Assembly: GCA_002104985.1 (NCBI GenBank)
Contig: MCGO01000054.1
Coordinates: forward strand, 186,001 to 250,000
Direction of reading: 5' to 3'
DNA length: 64,000 nucleotides
DNA from: Rhizoclosmatium globosum
Lineage: Eukaryota; Chytridiomycota; Chytridiomycetes; Chytridiales; Chytriomycetaceae
The notes under the pieces were generated by a model that was given only the letters and a program-made list of their open reading frames with translations, was not told the origin of the DNA and ran no database searches. Shown here piece after piece: positions 37,408 to 48,141 of the stretch (its first letter is position 1; every line of letters begins with the position of its first letter). The translations under genes were made by a program, and so were the position numbers.

Positions 37408-37922
37408 ATGATCCAACTCCTCGTCTTCCTCGCTCTCGCTTCCTCACACGTCGTCTTTGCCCAAAACTGCGACTGGTGGTTCAACTCCATCTACAACAGT
37501 CCAAACACATACAAACTAGTCCGCCCAAAGAACGACGGCTTCTCCACGTGTCTCCCTGTATACGAAAGCTTCTACAAGTGTACATACCTCATGTCTCCAG
37601 ACGGCCGTACAACCTTAACCTTGCAACAAGACGGAAACCTTGTCGCGCTGCATTACGAGGAAAAGTGGGACTGTGGTCCAAGTACGGGTAAATCATGCTG
37701 GGTCTCAAGTGGAACGCGCAGCTTTGGGGAACGGGAGGGTACGGGCAAGGTGCTGCGTACTGTTATAACCAAGGGTTCCGGTTTATGTGTGCGGAAACTA
37801 GTTCTGCACCTGTTTTTATGGTGGTTGGACCTACCGGGGATTTGTGTGTGCGTAATGATGGGCGTATTGTTTTGTATTCTGATGATGGGGCTCGTGAGAT
37901 TTGGAGTGTTGCTGTTGCTTGA
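37408..37922 (+). CDS. Secreted bulb-type (B-type mannose-binding) lectin, copy A, with a one-base break
   Basis: Intronless. The signal peptide MIQLLVFLALASSHVVFA is followed by QNCDWWFNS. B-lectin repeats are visible: LMSPDGRTTLTLQQDGNLVAL and, near the end, DLCVRNDGRIVLYSD...EIWSVAVA. The QxDxNxV pattern is the mannose-binding motif of the family. Eight or so cysteines suggest a disulfide-stabilised extracellular protein. Compared with the intact copy at 60679-61191, one C is missing at about 37708 (CTCAAG against CTCCAAG), shifting the frame before KWNAQLWG. The rest stays highly similar in the correct frame, so the break is either very recent or a sequencing error. Upstream in-frame ATGs at 37198 and after are unlikely starts, because the TATA box lies downstream of 37198. 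Confidence 0.85.
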
Positions 37923-38305
37923 TGTTTATTATTGCATAATGCATTGAAATAAAGAGATAATTGGCACAGTTTCATGGCTGGTTCGATGATCTTGTTGAAT
38001 GATAACTACGACCATTAATGACATTCCCGAACAACAAACAAACGCGTGTTTGAAATGCTCAGGTAATCAAACACTCTAGTATAGCACGAAAATTAAGAAT
38101 AAGAGTTACTCCATAGCTGCGTCTATAATTGGGAATTGCCTTAACAAACTGCAAAACGAACAATCGATCCAACAAATCAATTTTCCATATACAACCCAGA
38201 TTGTCAAAAAAACCTGTACTATTTAACAATAATATCTTATGAATGATAAGCTTTCATTTGACTAAAAGTATGTTTCATGTAAAACTGTGTGACAAAGAAT
38301 ACCAT
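37923..38305. other. 3' flank within duplication unit A
   Basis: No gene. A polyadenylation-like AATAAA occurs near 37949; the remainder aligns to the corresponding spacer of unit B. Confidence 0.5.
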
Positions 38306-38378
38306 GGGCGTATGGCAAAATGGTTACCGCGCTTGACTACGAATCAAGAGATTCCAGGTTCGACCCCTGGTACGCTCG
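38306..38378 (+). tRNA. tRNA-Arg(ACG), copy 1
   Basis: 73 nt. The acceptor stem GGGCGTA/TACGCTC pairs fully with one G-U. The anticodon stem CTTGA/TCAAG closes loop CTACGAA, giving anticodon ACG (A34 presumably edited to inosine, reading CGN). The T arm CCAGG/CCTGG with TTCGACC is intact, and TTTT follows immediately as a Pol III terminator. The D stem pairs weakly. Confidence 0.93.
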
Positions 38379-39080
38379 TTTTGGCGGCGGCAGGCAGGTG
38401 GAGGCTGGAAGCGGCGAGTTGTGGACGCAGGAAAAGAACACAAGAGTCATTTCTACCAAAACGCGTCTTTTTCCGCATTCCACTTTCTCAACTTTAGACA
38501 ACTTATGTTATGTTGTAAGTCTAAGGAAGTAGAACTATTACTGATTATGGTGGAATAGTTAAATACTGGAAGTATAGGCAAAATCAACTGAGCTGCCTGA
38601 CGAGTTCTTTGCCTTCAGGCGTTGCTGTCTGCAAAATTAACTTAGTTTGAAAGTCTTAATGATGGTGCTTCCAATGAACTCAAATGACGTGGAAATAGTG
38701 CGATATTATTGGCAGCGCGGCCCAAGTACCGCCCCAAACAGTTCTCATCCTGATCCTGGAAACTTATACTGCTCACTGGAATAAGCAAAGTCACCTAATT
38801 ACTCCATCCCATAGAAAACGATTCGATTATTCCGAAATCGCCGTCAGAGCATCTAGGATTAGAGTTTCCAGACTAGTACAAAATCAAAGTCTCAACACCA
38901 CATAAACCAGCTTCCACAACACAATAATAGTCCGCGTAACAAAACGTAACAAAAAAAAATAATGAAAGAACAAAGGATTGAGGTCAGATGAGTCCCCGTG
39001 TGTTTGGCAGTATTTCCCAAATGCACACTAACATCGCCCTCATCCTCAACCATGTCTGCACCTGCTTTCCGCCGCCAAAA
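38379..39080. other. Intergenic between two inverted tRNA-Arg genes
   Basis: About 700 bases with no convincing coding frame. The ends share the tRNA 3' trailer TTTTGGCGGCGG in inverted orientation. Confidence 0.6.
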
Positions 39081-39153
39081 CGAGCGTACCAGGGGTCGAA
39101 CCTGGAATCTCTTGATTCGTAGTCAAGCGCGGTAACCATTTTGCCATACGCCC
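39081..39153 (-). tRNA. tRNA-Arg(ACG), copy 2 (inverted)
   Basis: Identical to copy 1 over all 73 nt, on the opposite strand about 700 bases away. It shares flanks with copy 1: a GACAAAG..TACCAT block upstream and TTTTGGCGGCGG downstream. The TTTT terminator is directly after the discriminator base. Confidence 0.93.
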
Positions 39154-40004
39154 ATGGTACACTTTGTCGAACAATTGCTTCTTGGAATACACGACTTATG
39201 GTAAGGCAACTAGCTCATTCAGAAGCATAAATATGACGTTCTTTGACCCCTACGTTTTGGTGGTGGTGAGTAGGCGGAGCCACTATTGGAAGCGGTGGTG
39301 GAGTACAAAAGAGTTTGAGGCAGGAAGGATAGAGAATTCAACGGAGTCCCTCTCAAGACGCGCTTAAACATTTTTTTGTGAGTTGAAACTTGATGGTGTA
39401 TGCTTCTGTCGCAAAGCGTGGTGGTGTAGTGAGAAAGTTGTGTTTTCATAATCAGGCAGCTTCCTTCTGTGCTTCATTCTTCAGGTTTATCCACAGTTTA
39501 TATTATTATTTAAACCATAATTTCGTATGTATTTTATGAGTATACAGTTGTCAGATTGTGACATTTATCATTCATATTCAGCTTTGGCCTCCCCTTCTTA
39601 ACCCCATCTATGTTCTTAATCCAGAGCCTACATTATTACAAGACCTGTTGTAATGGTTCCCAGTCAGGCCAACTGTTATACCTAGGCTGCAATCCAGATC
39701 CAGTCTGTCCTCCCCAAATTCTATACTATCTTATTTTATTACCATATTTTATTTCGAAACGGTACTTCGCATCAGTACTCTCCGTTTAGTAGCCATTGTT
39801 TCAGAAGTATATGTAAGGGGGTTACGAAAGATAATTTCGGTATCTTCCCTCCTACATTCATTAATCAAAAGGAGAGGGCGAAGTGTGATGTTTGATAATT
39901 GATTGATATGCGTGCTAACGAAAGAGGAAGGGGACAACCAATTTTGAGACACCACCAAAATCACACTTGTTTTGAAGCAACCAACCAACAATTGACTTGA
40001 TTCA
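39154..40004. other. Intergenic, no gene seen
   Basis: AT-rich in the middle (39480-39780). Short open frames on both strands lack codon structure or family motifs. It probably contains the promoter of the SH3 protein gene. Confidence 0.6.
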
Positions 40005-42276
40005 ATGAGCCAGTGCCTTGTCCTGTCATCAAACAATGCCTGTGGAGCCCTATTCGCAGGCTGGCCCGTGTTAAAAGCGAGTGGCGATGGATCCGGGTTC
40101 GCCGACGAGAGCCAGTTCAACGCCCTGATCAAGTCAGTTTATCCAATTTCGTCGTCGGTTCTTTCTGATGCGGACCACGGATGCACCGACTCGCCCGCGC
40201 TTCAGAGTGCCTTGTACAATGTGCGGTACCAGGTCTCGTTCAACTGTATGACGCCGGTGCTCGATGCCCTGAACGCAGGCTGCAGCTTCCAAGGTGCGTT
40301 TCAACGGCCGGGCTTTAGCTGTCTGGTGTGCTAACTGTCGATTCAGGGGCGGCGGGCGCTCCGAATGCGGATGCAGGGTCCGTTATCATGTGTCAGGACT
40401 ACTGTGATCAGGTACAACCCTCTTGCCACCCTTCTCCTCTTCACCTCTGACACTCACTCATTCAATCAAATAATAGTCTGTCGCCGAGTACCAAAACATG
40501 TACGCAAACAACAACTGCACAAAGACTCAATGGGTCGTAAACAAGGTTGCCGCAAAGTAAGCATACACACATACTCCTGCAATATCGAAGAGAATGAGTA
40601 AACAATGGACGAAGATGGTGGAATGGGCGGCCGGGAATGAAGGAGAGGAATGGGAGTGAGGGGGGCGTTGGCCCTGAAACGAAAACCAGTTGAGGACTCA
40701 ATATGGCCCAATACCGATCCAATACCGATAATGTCGATATCCCTAATAGAGAGCGTAGTGAATGCTCTTCTATTGAACAATCTACACCGATATATTTCTG
40801 CGAAGAATCCTTATTTCGGGGGGACGGACGAGTCAACAAGCCACAGTGGCTATACCCTATGCATTACTATACTGACATATAAACCCTTTTTGAATAGGTT
40901 CGCTATTTGCGATACTACGGTTCCAGCTCTCTTGAAGCAATACAAGGCCCAAAAGTGTTACGTTGCAGTCGGAACTGAAGTGGGTCAATGTGGCTTTGGA
41001 ACTCTGTCGTTGAAACAAAGTTACTGTGCGATTCCTGCGAATGCCAACGACGTTTGCTGCGTGGTTCCAGATGTCCAATATGCTACTCTTTCGGCGGATG
41101 GAAAGTATTATGTCAAGCCACCTTCCTCCTCAGATGGTCCTTCCATTGGTGTCATTGCCGGAGGAGCCGTTGGTGGAGTACTTGCCTTGGCTTTGATTGG
41201 TTTTGGAGCGTTCTATTACATGAAGAAAAACAAGAAGCAGCAGCAGCAAGAACAGCAGAAGAATCAATTCGTTCAAGACTACCGCCCCGGTTTCAGCGAT
41301 TCGCCTGCGTACCCTCCAAAGCAGCACCCATCGCTTCCAAGAAACTATAACGGTCAGCAACAGCCATACGCTCAACAGCAGCCACAACAATTTGCTCCTC
41401 AGCAACCAACCTACGTTCCAGCCCCCAACACTGGTTCTTTGGGCCGACCAAAGCCACAGCAGCAGCAACAGCAACAGCAGTTGCCACCTGCCGCCGCTCC
41501 ATCTCCTATCCGAGGAGTCCCACAAGAAAAGCAAGAAATCGTCCGTATCATCCACAGCTACGCCCCACAAATGCCCGACGAACTCAACCTCGTCGAAGGA
41601 AACGACTTGATCCTCTTGAAACGTTTCGACGACGGGTAATCCATCCCCTCCCCTTCCCTTCCAACTCACCTCAATCTAAAATCCAAAAATTAAACACAGA
41701 TGGGCACAAGGAGTCAACCCCCTCACAGGCGTGAAAGGCGCCTTCCCCCTCGTCTGCGTCGTGAACGTCAACGAACTAAACACCTCAAAACCACAATCCC
41801 AAAAACGCCAACTTAAAGAAAACAGAATCAGTAAACGTATGAGCAGTATGATCATCACACCTCCTGTCACCCCTGCCTCCGCAGCACCGGCACCCGCCAG
41901 CCCTTCATCCAGCGGGAACTCGTCCGGCCCTGCAAAGAAAAAGCAACTCACAGTGCGAATCTTGTTCGCATACAGCGCTACGCAGGAGGATGAACTTGAT
42001 TTGGTACCTGGAAACGATTTGATTGTTTTGAAGACTTTCGATGGTAAACATAACCCTTCCCTGTCTACCCCCTCCCCTTCCTGCCCTTTTCTAACCACCC
42101 TTTCTACGAATACAGACGGATGGGCTCTTGGTATGCACCCCTTCTCTGGACAGAAGGGAGCGTTCCCGCTCGCGTGTGTGGGGAAGCCTGAGGACGCTGG
42201 TCGGGTTAGTGTGTATGATGAGGAGCAGGCGAAGAGGGTTAGTAAGCGGGTTAGTAGTTTGCTGGAGTGGGAATAA
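40005..42276 (+). CDS. Single-pass membrane protein with Cys-rich ectodomain, poly-Gln linker and two SH3 domains
   Basis: Exons: 40005-40293, 40347-40411, 40477-40556, 40898-41635, 41700-42043 and 42116-42276; the third intron is 341 nt. The ectodomain has many spaced cysteines (CGALFAGW, FNCMTPVLDALNAGC, CCVVPD). One hydrophobic helix follows, SIGVIAGGAVGGVLALALIG, then KKNKK as a stop-transfer signal, so the N-terminus should be outside. The cytosolic part has a Gln/Pro-rich linker, SH3-1 (IIHSYAPQMPDELNL...GAFPLVCV), a Ser/Pro/Ala linker and SH3-2 (ILFAYSATQEDELDL...GAFPLACV). SH3 domains bind proline-rich partners, so a surface-to-cortex adaptor role is inferred. ATG 40005 gives no obvious signal peptide; an upstream exon may be missing. 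No frame break is needed. Confidence 0.8.
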
Positions 42277-42473
42277 GCTTGTAAGTGAATGGTTGTTTTG
42301 GAATTGAAAGAAAGCTGGATTTTCTTTTTTGTTGATTCGTGAGGTGTGCATGGAAGATTGGGTAGAGGAAGTGGAGGAGCGGAGTTGGAATCATTTTTCT
42401 TGTTATCGGAATCATATAAACATTGAATAGTTTGAAATTTAGTGGTGGTCTTTGTCAATAAGTTGAATCAAAA

Positions 42474-43837
42474 ATGACTACTGAACTGGAGCCTCCAAGC
42501 TACACGCAAGCTATCATACATGAGTTTCCTTCCAGCTAGCCATGCATCATATGAATATGGTATACAGTATACGATGAGAGAAACGATTGATCACTGAAAT
42601 TGGAGTGATCAGCCTCCCTGACCAATTCAATCAACTCAAAACACACAATCCAAGGCATTCTCCGAGCAAAAGACGCTGAAATCGAATCAACACGGCAAGA
42701 ACTTCTCGCTGCAAAAGACACTGCATCCACAATCTACTCTCAAATCAAAAAAGCGACGGCGGACTTGGACAAGGCAAACAAGGTAAACTGTCCCCGCCTT
42801 GTCCATCTTCCTATTAACAATAAGCACTTAAGTAGTTAAAACATAGCCGTCGTTCTTGGAATCCTTACTTGTCCCCACATCAACAAGACAAGAAACCGTG
42901 TCCCATTTACAATCCACTTTGTTCCACCTCCAACAGAGGCAAGACCCTGCTCTCGAAGCTGTGCCTGTAATTGAAGAGCAATACAAAAAGTTACTGGACG
43001 AACGCAAGGATATTGCCCTTCAAGTCATCGAGTTGCAAGAACTTCGGGGGCAACTGAAAGATTTACTTGATAAAGCGTTTACCGTAGATCAGAGCACATT
43101 TGATTCTGAGGACGGAGTGTTTGCAAGAGATTCGGAGTTGAAGAAACGTGTGAATACGGTGCAGTTAAAGATTATTGATGTAAGTTGGTTTATGTGGCTT
43201 TTAGCGATTTCTTATAAAGTGATATATACAGGCGGAAAAGAACGGAATTCGTTCCGAAAAGCAAGGAGCTTCTGGAACGCGGCAAAGCACATGTCGGTTT
43301 TGCGTGGACGTGTTGGAATAATGCGGATCGGTATGCGTTTATGAACAGATTCGATGAAATGGTGAAAGAGTCGAAAAGTGCTGTGGATGAGACTGGGAAG
43401 GCTATTTCAATGATTTGGAGGCGAAGGAAATCAATGTGGAGGGACCAACTTGGATGGAGATTGGGCTGAAGAGGTTTGAGGTTCTTGATACGTTTGTATT
43501 CGTTTTTTTTTTTCGATTGTTCTGATGTTTGTTTGCTGATGGATTATGGGTGTTACAGGGCCAAGTATTCTCGCACGGCTGCGATCGGCATTGCAATCAG
43601 GCTGAAAAGAATGCTCAGTTTGTGCAACAGCGGATTGATGGTTATTTGGACAGGTTCTTGAGGTCAGAAGACGAAGCTGAGGGGTTGCGGGTAAGGTGTT
43701 TGGCGCAGAAAATTGTTGCGTCGAGAGCGTTATATTCGTTTAGGATATCAGTGATGGCAGAAGGACGCGATGTTGGAAATGGAAATGGAGGGGGTGTGCT
43801 TTTAGGCATTTTGTTGCCAGATAGTATTATTGAGTAA
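42474..43837 (+). CDS. Coiled-coil array protein 1 (PPxY N-terminus)
   Basis: First of four paralogues. Exon 1 encodes MTTELEPPSYTQAI, with PPSY fitting the PPxY ligand of WW domains. The next exon, ending 42782, has TNSINSKHTIQG and KATADLDKANK. The third (42847-43179) is a heptad-rich helix ending in LRGQLKDLLDKAF and a DGVFARDSE segment. The fourth (from 43232) and fifth (from about 43559) correspond to exons 4-5 of the neighbours (GLKRFEVLD; ALYSFRISVM; LLPDSIIE). Exon 4 and the start of exon 5 need several one-base corrections. There is no signal peptide or membrane segment. Function unknown; probably an elongated coiled-coil protein. Confidence 0.7.
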
Positions 43838-44071
43838 ATGATATAGCAATGAAGGGAAATAGCAGAGCTCATTGTGGATAAGCCACGTTTCTCTTTTCTA
43901 GGATTACTGTTGTTCGTCCTTGGAATTTTTGAAGTTCTTCTGATTCAAGAAGACACATTATTATCAAGTTCTACCTGTCTGAAGTTCTACCAACTGGTAT
44001 TAATGTGCTTCCATACGCAGTCTTCTCATAATATATCACATCCTAATCGAAGGCTTCCAAGTATCGCAAGA

Positions 44072-45439
44072 ATGACCTTCGATCCCCCAACCTACGAAGA
44101 AGCTGTAAGCTCAGGTTCTCATGCGTTCCCGCCTTATTTTTCCAGCGCTGCGGCGAGATATGGTATTTACCTTTGTGTAAATTGATAATTATTACCTTGG
44201 AGTAGCCGCACTCAAAAATTCAATCCTCTCCAAATACGATGCCCAAGACAGGATTAACCCCCTAGACTGCGCGATTGAGTCTATAAAGTCCAAACTCAGC
44301 ACATTCGAGGACTTTTTAGAAATAATGACATTGAAATCCTTACAAACACTGCGGATCTGGATAAGGCGAAAAATGTTTGGATTCTCTGTTCAGTTGCAAT
44401 AGCATTAACAACCAGTTCAGGCTTCGAATGAGTCAGTTCTTGCTTCGGAGTTATCCGCAAACCAAATAGATATGACGCATCTCAAACGGACTTTGTCGCA
44501 GCTACGCAAAAGCCGTACCCATCTTCAAAACGTTATCTTAAATTACGACTTTCGCCACTCAAAAATGATTGAGGAACAGAAGCAGCTCGCCAATGCTTTT
44601 GTGGAATTACACAAACTTCGTGAAGAGATTAAATCTTTGCTTGATATCACTTTCATAGCTGATAATGATAAAGCTGTGATTGAGTGTGGGGAGCATATAT
44701 TTTCCAGGGATTCAAACAATTTGGAGATAGTGTTACAGTTTCAAAACCAATTGGATGAGGTGAATAAGTCCAAATACGTTTGATTGGGCAAACCATTTAC
44801 TTAAGCATGAATTTAAAAACAGGCCGAAACGAAAAGAAACTTATTTAAAGAGACAAAGCCGCTGTTGATGGCTGCAAATGCACATCTCCACACTGCTCTC
44901 AATAGTTGGGAAACAACATACCTATCGTGCTTCGCGAACGATAAAACCAAAATTCAGAACGATTCGACAAGAGCCGTTGAGGAAGTTGCGAAAGCAATCG
45001 CATTGATCACAGATGCAAAGAAAATTGACATCAGTTCACCTTCGTGGGCTGCACTTGGATTGCAACATTTTGAGGTTCTTGATATGTAAGTACAACATGT
45101 TCGCGTCCTAAATGATGTACTGCAAGCTAATTGTTTGCGACAAGGGAGAATCATTCGAACGAGTCTGCACGTGAATATTGCGATGAGGCCAAAATTACAC
45201 TTAATTTCGCCCGACGTCTGCTTAAAGCCCGCATTGAAAGACTATCTAATTCAGTGATAATTACCGAAAGTTTATGTGCGAAGGTCTCGGCTGAAAAGTC
45301 CATGGCAATAAGAAATTTGTATACTTTCAGGATTAACGTGATGGAACAAGCTTGTAATGAATTTGAAATTCGTGAAGCAGAGGTTTCAGTTGGTGGAGTT
45401 GACGTTTTGACTTTGTTGTTAGACTTTATTTTGGAGTAA
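44072..45439 (+). CDS. Coiled-coil array protein 2 (PPxY N-terminus)
   Basis: The clearest member. Exon 1 (44072-44162) begins MTFDPPTYEEAV, again a PPxY motif. Exon 2 from 44206: ALKNSILSKYDAQD...TADLDKAKN, with one missing base near 44320. Exon 3: LKRTLSQLRKSRTHLQNVIL, LHKLREEIKSLLD, EHIFSRDS. Exon 4 from 44823: LFKETKPLLMAANAHLHTAL, VEEVAKAIALITDAKKIDIS, GLQHFEVLD. Exon 5 from about 45147: ENHSNESAREYCDEAKITL, LYTFRINVMEQ, LLLDFILE. All intron positions match the other members. The conserved DAKKIDIS...W..LG..HFEVLD block just before the last intron is the family signature. I know no described family with this signature. Confidence 0.8.
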
Positions 45440-46140
45440 AAATATAAAACAATATATCAATAATCCGTAAATATCCTTCTGCACTTTTCATTTGTTGATT
45501 TTTTTGTGGTTGTCCAGTCGAAATGAATAGAACGTGATTCGTTCCAATGAGCAAAATATTATCTGGGTTCAATTGAAACAGTTCAATGCAATAGTTGAGC
45601 ATCTTGCAATAGTTGAGCATCTTAACTTTCTGTTTAAGAGCAGGAGAAGCCATTTCTCTCATGACAGAGGTGAAGGAGTTTAATGTGCTGTTAATCAATA
45701 TGGGTGGAGATTGGATCAAAGAGGTTATATAATCGTTCATTCAAAATTTGTATGACTTGAATCTGATTGCTTTTTATGCAGACAGGACAGTCTTGAACGG
45801 TTTTGATTAGTCACTGTAAGTTCGAAATGAGTTTGGACAACAGTGGAATATTGATCAAGCAAAGAAGTGATCTCGTTTTGAGAAAGAAGACGTCACTTAA
45901 TGAAGAGGGTTGCTGCGTCAAGTATATTATCATTCAGAGAACATAAAAAGAAACGAAATAGTATGTTAAAGGCACACATTGTTACTTGCAAGAAATACAT
46001 TTTGTCAGCTCTTTTCTTAGATCAGTATTAATGTCCCTCTTTAGTATTTTTTTGCAGTTCTTCTGATTGAAAGAAATGTAATTATCAAGTTCTGCCTATT
46101 GATGTTCTTCCTAGTGTTTGTGTACATTCACAGACTCTTT
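45440..46140. other. Intergenic within the coiled-coil array
   Basis: No convincing gene; a 104-codon minus-strand open frame (45426-45740) overlaps the end of array gene 2 and has no recognisable features. From about 46050 the sequence shares blocks (GTTCTTCTGATT, AAGTTCTGCCT, GTTCTTCC) with the 5' flanks of array genes 2 and 4. Confidence 0.55.
45588..45623. repeat. 18-nt exact tandem repeat (two copies)
   Basis: GCAATAGTTGAGCATCTT occurs twice in a row with no mismatch, in intergenic DNA. Confidence 0.9.
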
Positions 46141-46260
46141 CTCCAAAAAAGGCAACTCGAAGAAAATATAATAAGGAAGAATGAGTACGATCATGACACC
46201 CTCTGTCGCCCCCCTGACTTCGTCGGAAATAGCCACCAGCCCTTTGTCAAGCAGTAGAGC
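46141..46260 (+). repeat. Segment copied from the SH3 gene linker
   Basis: Aligns to about 41797-41920, the linker between the two SH3 domains. Shared protein-level strings are QKRQL.EN.I.., MS..I.TP.V.P and SP.SS. The similarity stops before SH3-2 begins. In the SH3 gene this is internal coding sequence; here it precedes and forms the start of array gene 3. Confidence 0.65.
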
Positions 46261-47463
46261 TAGCTGTTTAAGTGAAAAACCACTTACCTTTGAGAAGCCA
46301 CTCTTAAAAATTCAATCATGTCCAAATTAAATGCCCAAGATATGATCGACGCAAAGGACATTGCCATTGAGTCTATGCAGTCTAAAATAAGCACATTCGA
46401 GTGCTGTTTACAAATAATTGAGATTGAAATCCTTTCGACCATTACGGACTTGGACAAGGCAACAAATGTTTTGGATTCTCCATGCTTAACTGTGATTATT
46501 AATAATGACTGCAGACTTCACAAAAATTTGGTGTTGAGAATTTTAAACGCACCTTGTCACACTTACGCGAAAGCCGGACCCATATTCAAAACGTAATACT
46601 AAAGTACGACTTGTGCCACTCAAAATTGATTGAGGAACGGAAGCAGCTCAAAGTCGCGCTTATGGAAGTACAGGACCATCGTGAGGAACTTAAGGACCTA
46701 CTTGATACCACCTTCGCAATTGATGGGATAAAGACGGTTTTTGAGTCCGACGAACATATTTTTACCAGGAACATGATGAGATGGGAGGTTGCGGTACAGT
46801 CTCAAAACCAACAGGAAAAGGTAAATGCATTTTATATTTTGGGCTTTACTAACATCACAATTAATGTTAAACAGATAGAATTAAAGAGATACTTATTTCG
46901 AAAGACAAAGCAACTACTGGTATCGTCTAATGAACATCTGTACGCTGCGCTAAACGGTTGGGAAACTGCTTATGAAGCATGTTGCTCAGGAGATTCTTCT
47001 AGAACGAAGGATAAGTGGAGAAAGGTCGTTAAGGAAATTGCAAAAGCCATCACATTGATATCTGATGCGAAGAAGATTGATATCAGTTTACCTTCGTGGA
47101 CAGAGCTTGGGTCGCAACATTTCGAGGTTTTGGATCCGTAAGTACAACCTATTCGCGCGCTAAAACTAATTGCGTTATTTAAGAATTAGGGAGAATCATC
47201 TGCGCGAGTGTGTACATGATGTTTGTAACAGGGCTAAAATTACCCTTTATTTTGCACGACACTCGCTTAAAACTCGTAGTAAGAGATTGTCTAACACTTT
47301 GATTAAAGCTGAAACCTTATGTACGGGAATCGCTTGTGAAAAGTCAATGGAAATAAGAAATCTGTATGCTTTCTGGATTACTGTGATGGAACAATGTGTT
47401 GGAATGGGAAGTCAAGAAGTTGACGTGGATATTTCGAATATATTAGACTTTATCTTGGACTAG
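46181..47463 (+). CDS. Coiled-coil array protein 3 (chimeric N-terminus)
   Basis: The N-terminus MSTIMTPSVAPLTSSE differs from the other members and resembles the SH3 protein linker, replacing the PPxY exon. One missing base near 46300 joins it to the family exon 2 (TLKNSIMSKLNAQDMIDAKD, TDLDKATN). Exon 3 from about 46532: KRTLSHLRESRTHIQNVIL, HREELKDLLDTTF, DEHIFTRN. Exon 4 from 46876: LFRKTKQLLVSSNEHLYAAL, AITLISDAKKIDISLPSW, GSQHFEVLD. Exon 5 from about 47190: ENHLRECVHDVCNRAKI, LYAFWITVMEQ, ILDFILD. Apart from the head, the gene is colinear with array gene 2 and is its closest relative by shared words. It presumably keeps a coiled-coil role but loses any PPxY-dependent interaction. Confidence 0.72.
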
Positions 47464-47598
47464 GTTGAATAAATTATATAAACAATATCTATCTATACAA
47501 TTATTCGGAAACCGTCGTTCGGTCAAATCTCGTTGTTTTGTGTCGAAACAGCCTTACCAACACTACCTTCTTCCTCCCCTCCACTGAAGCTTTTCAAA

Positions 47599-47672
47599 AG
47601 CCTAATGCGGGGGTCGAACCCGCGACCACCCGCTTAAAAGGCGGGTGCTCTAAACCACTGAGCTAATCAGGC
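47599..47672 (-). tRNA. tRNA-Lys(TTT)
   Basis: Acceptor GCCTGAT/ATTAGGC, D arm with AGTGG, anticodon stem CCCGC/GCGGG closing loop CTTTTAA (anticodon TTT), T arm GCGGG/CCCGC with TTCGACC. TTTT follows on the minus strand as terminator. Intron-less. It lies between array genes 3 and 4. Confidence 0.95.
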
Positions 47673-48141
47673 GGCGATGACATGTATACTTTACATACTT
47701 ATCAAACCTATTTCTTTTACACAAACTAGACATTTAGAATTTAATGCGCATCCTTCAGAGGTAACTTAATGTCGAATTTGCCAGATATGGGTTTGACCGC
47801 ATGAAGAATACGAACACCATATACGGATTAGAAACGCTCCTTTCAACGCTGAGGAATTATTTACTTTTGTCCCTTAATAGATAAATGATGTTTCTCTGCA
47901 ATCAATCTTCTTCACATCAACACTGGGATAATATCAAAGAACTAATAGACAAAGTCTTAATGCGTCGGGCCGTTTATCTTAAGATCAAAAAATCCTTCAT
48001 GTTCTTCTGAAGTTCTTCCAACATCTTACAATGGTTCAAGAAGATGCTATCATCTAACCCTAAGTTCTGCCTCTCTGTTCTTCCACCAAGTACTTACTCG
48101 CTTCCAGATTCTCGTTTTTTATAGTAGAAATACTATTTTAA
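47673..48141. other. Intergenic; 5' flank of array gene 4
   Basis: No gene. From about 48000 it carries the GTTCTTCTGAAGTTCTTCC and TATCACATCCT blocks shared with the flank of array gene 2, implying a common ancestral promoter. Confidence 0.55.

Larger units (their letters stand above)
37100..38400 (+). repeat. Segmental duplication, unit A (lectin plus tRNA-Arg)
   Basis: Unit A matches unit B at 60440-61600 in order: upstream blocks (CAGTGTTGCC, TTATAAAAATGCCGAGCCA), the lectin CDS, 3' flank (TGCATTGAAATAAAGA), a downstream block containing AACCCAGATTGTC, and a tRNA-Arg at the same distance (about 380 versus 310 bases past the stop). Coding parts are nearly identical, flanks more diverged. 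Confidence 0.8.

Noticed and set aside
38306..39153. Repeated tRNA-Arg units as a CRISPR-like or integrative-element array
   Set aside because: Only three copies, irregular spacing and orientation, no integrase or cas genes; they are ordinary tRNA genes with duplicated flanks.
41130..41669. Long minus-strand open frame rich in Leu/Val opposite the SH3 gene
   Set aside because: It is the antisense of the poly-Gln/Pro coding exon; composition explains the open frame and no family motif appears.
45426..45740. Minus-strand open frame of 104 codons in the array spacer
   Set aside because: It overlaps the end of array gene 2, contains a tandem repeat and lacks any domain or codon signal.
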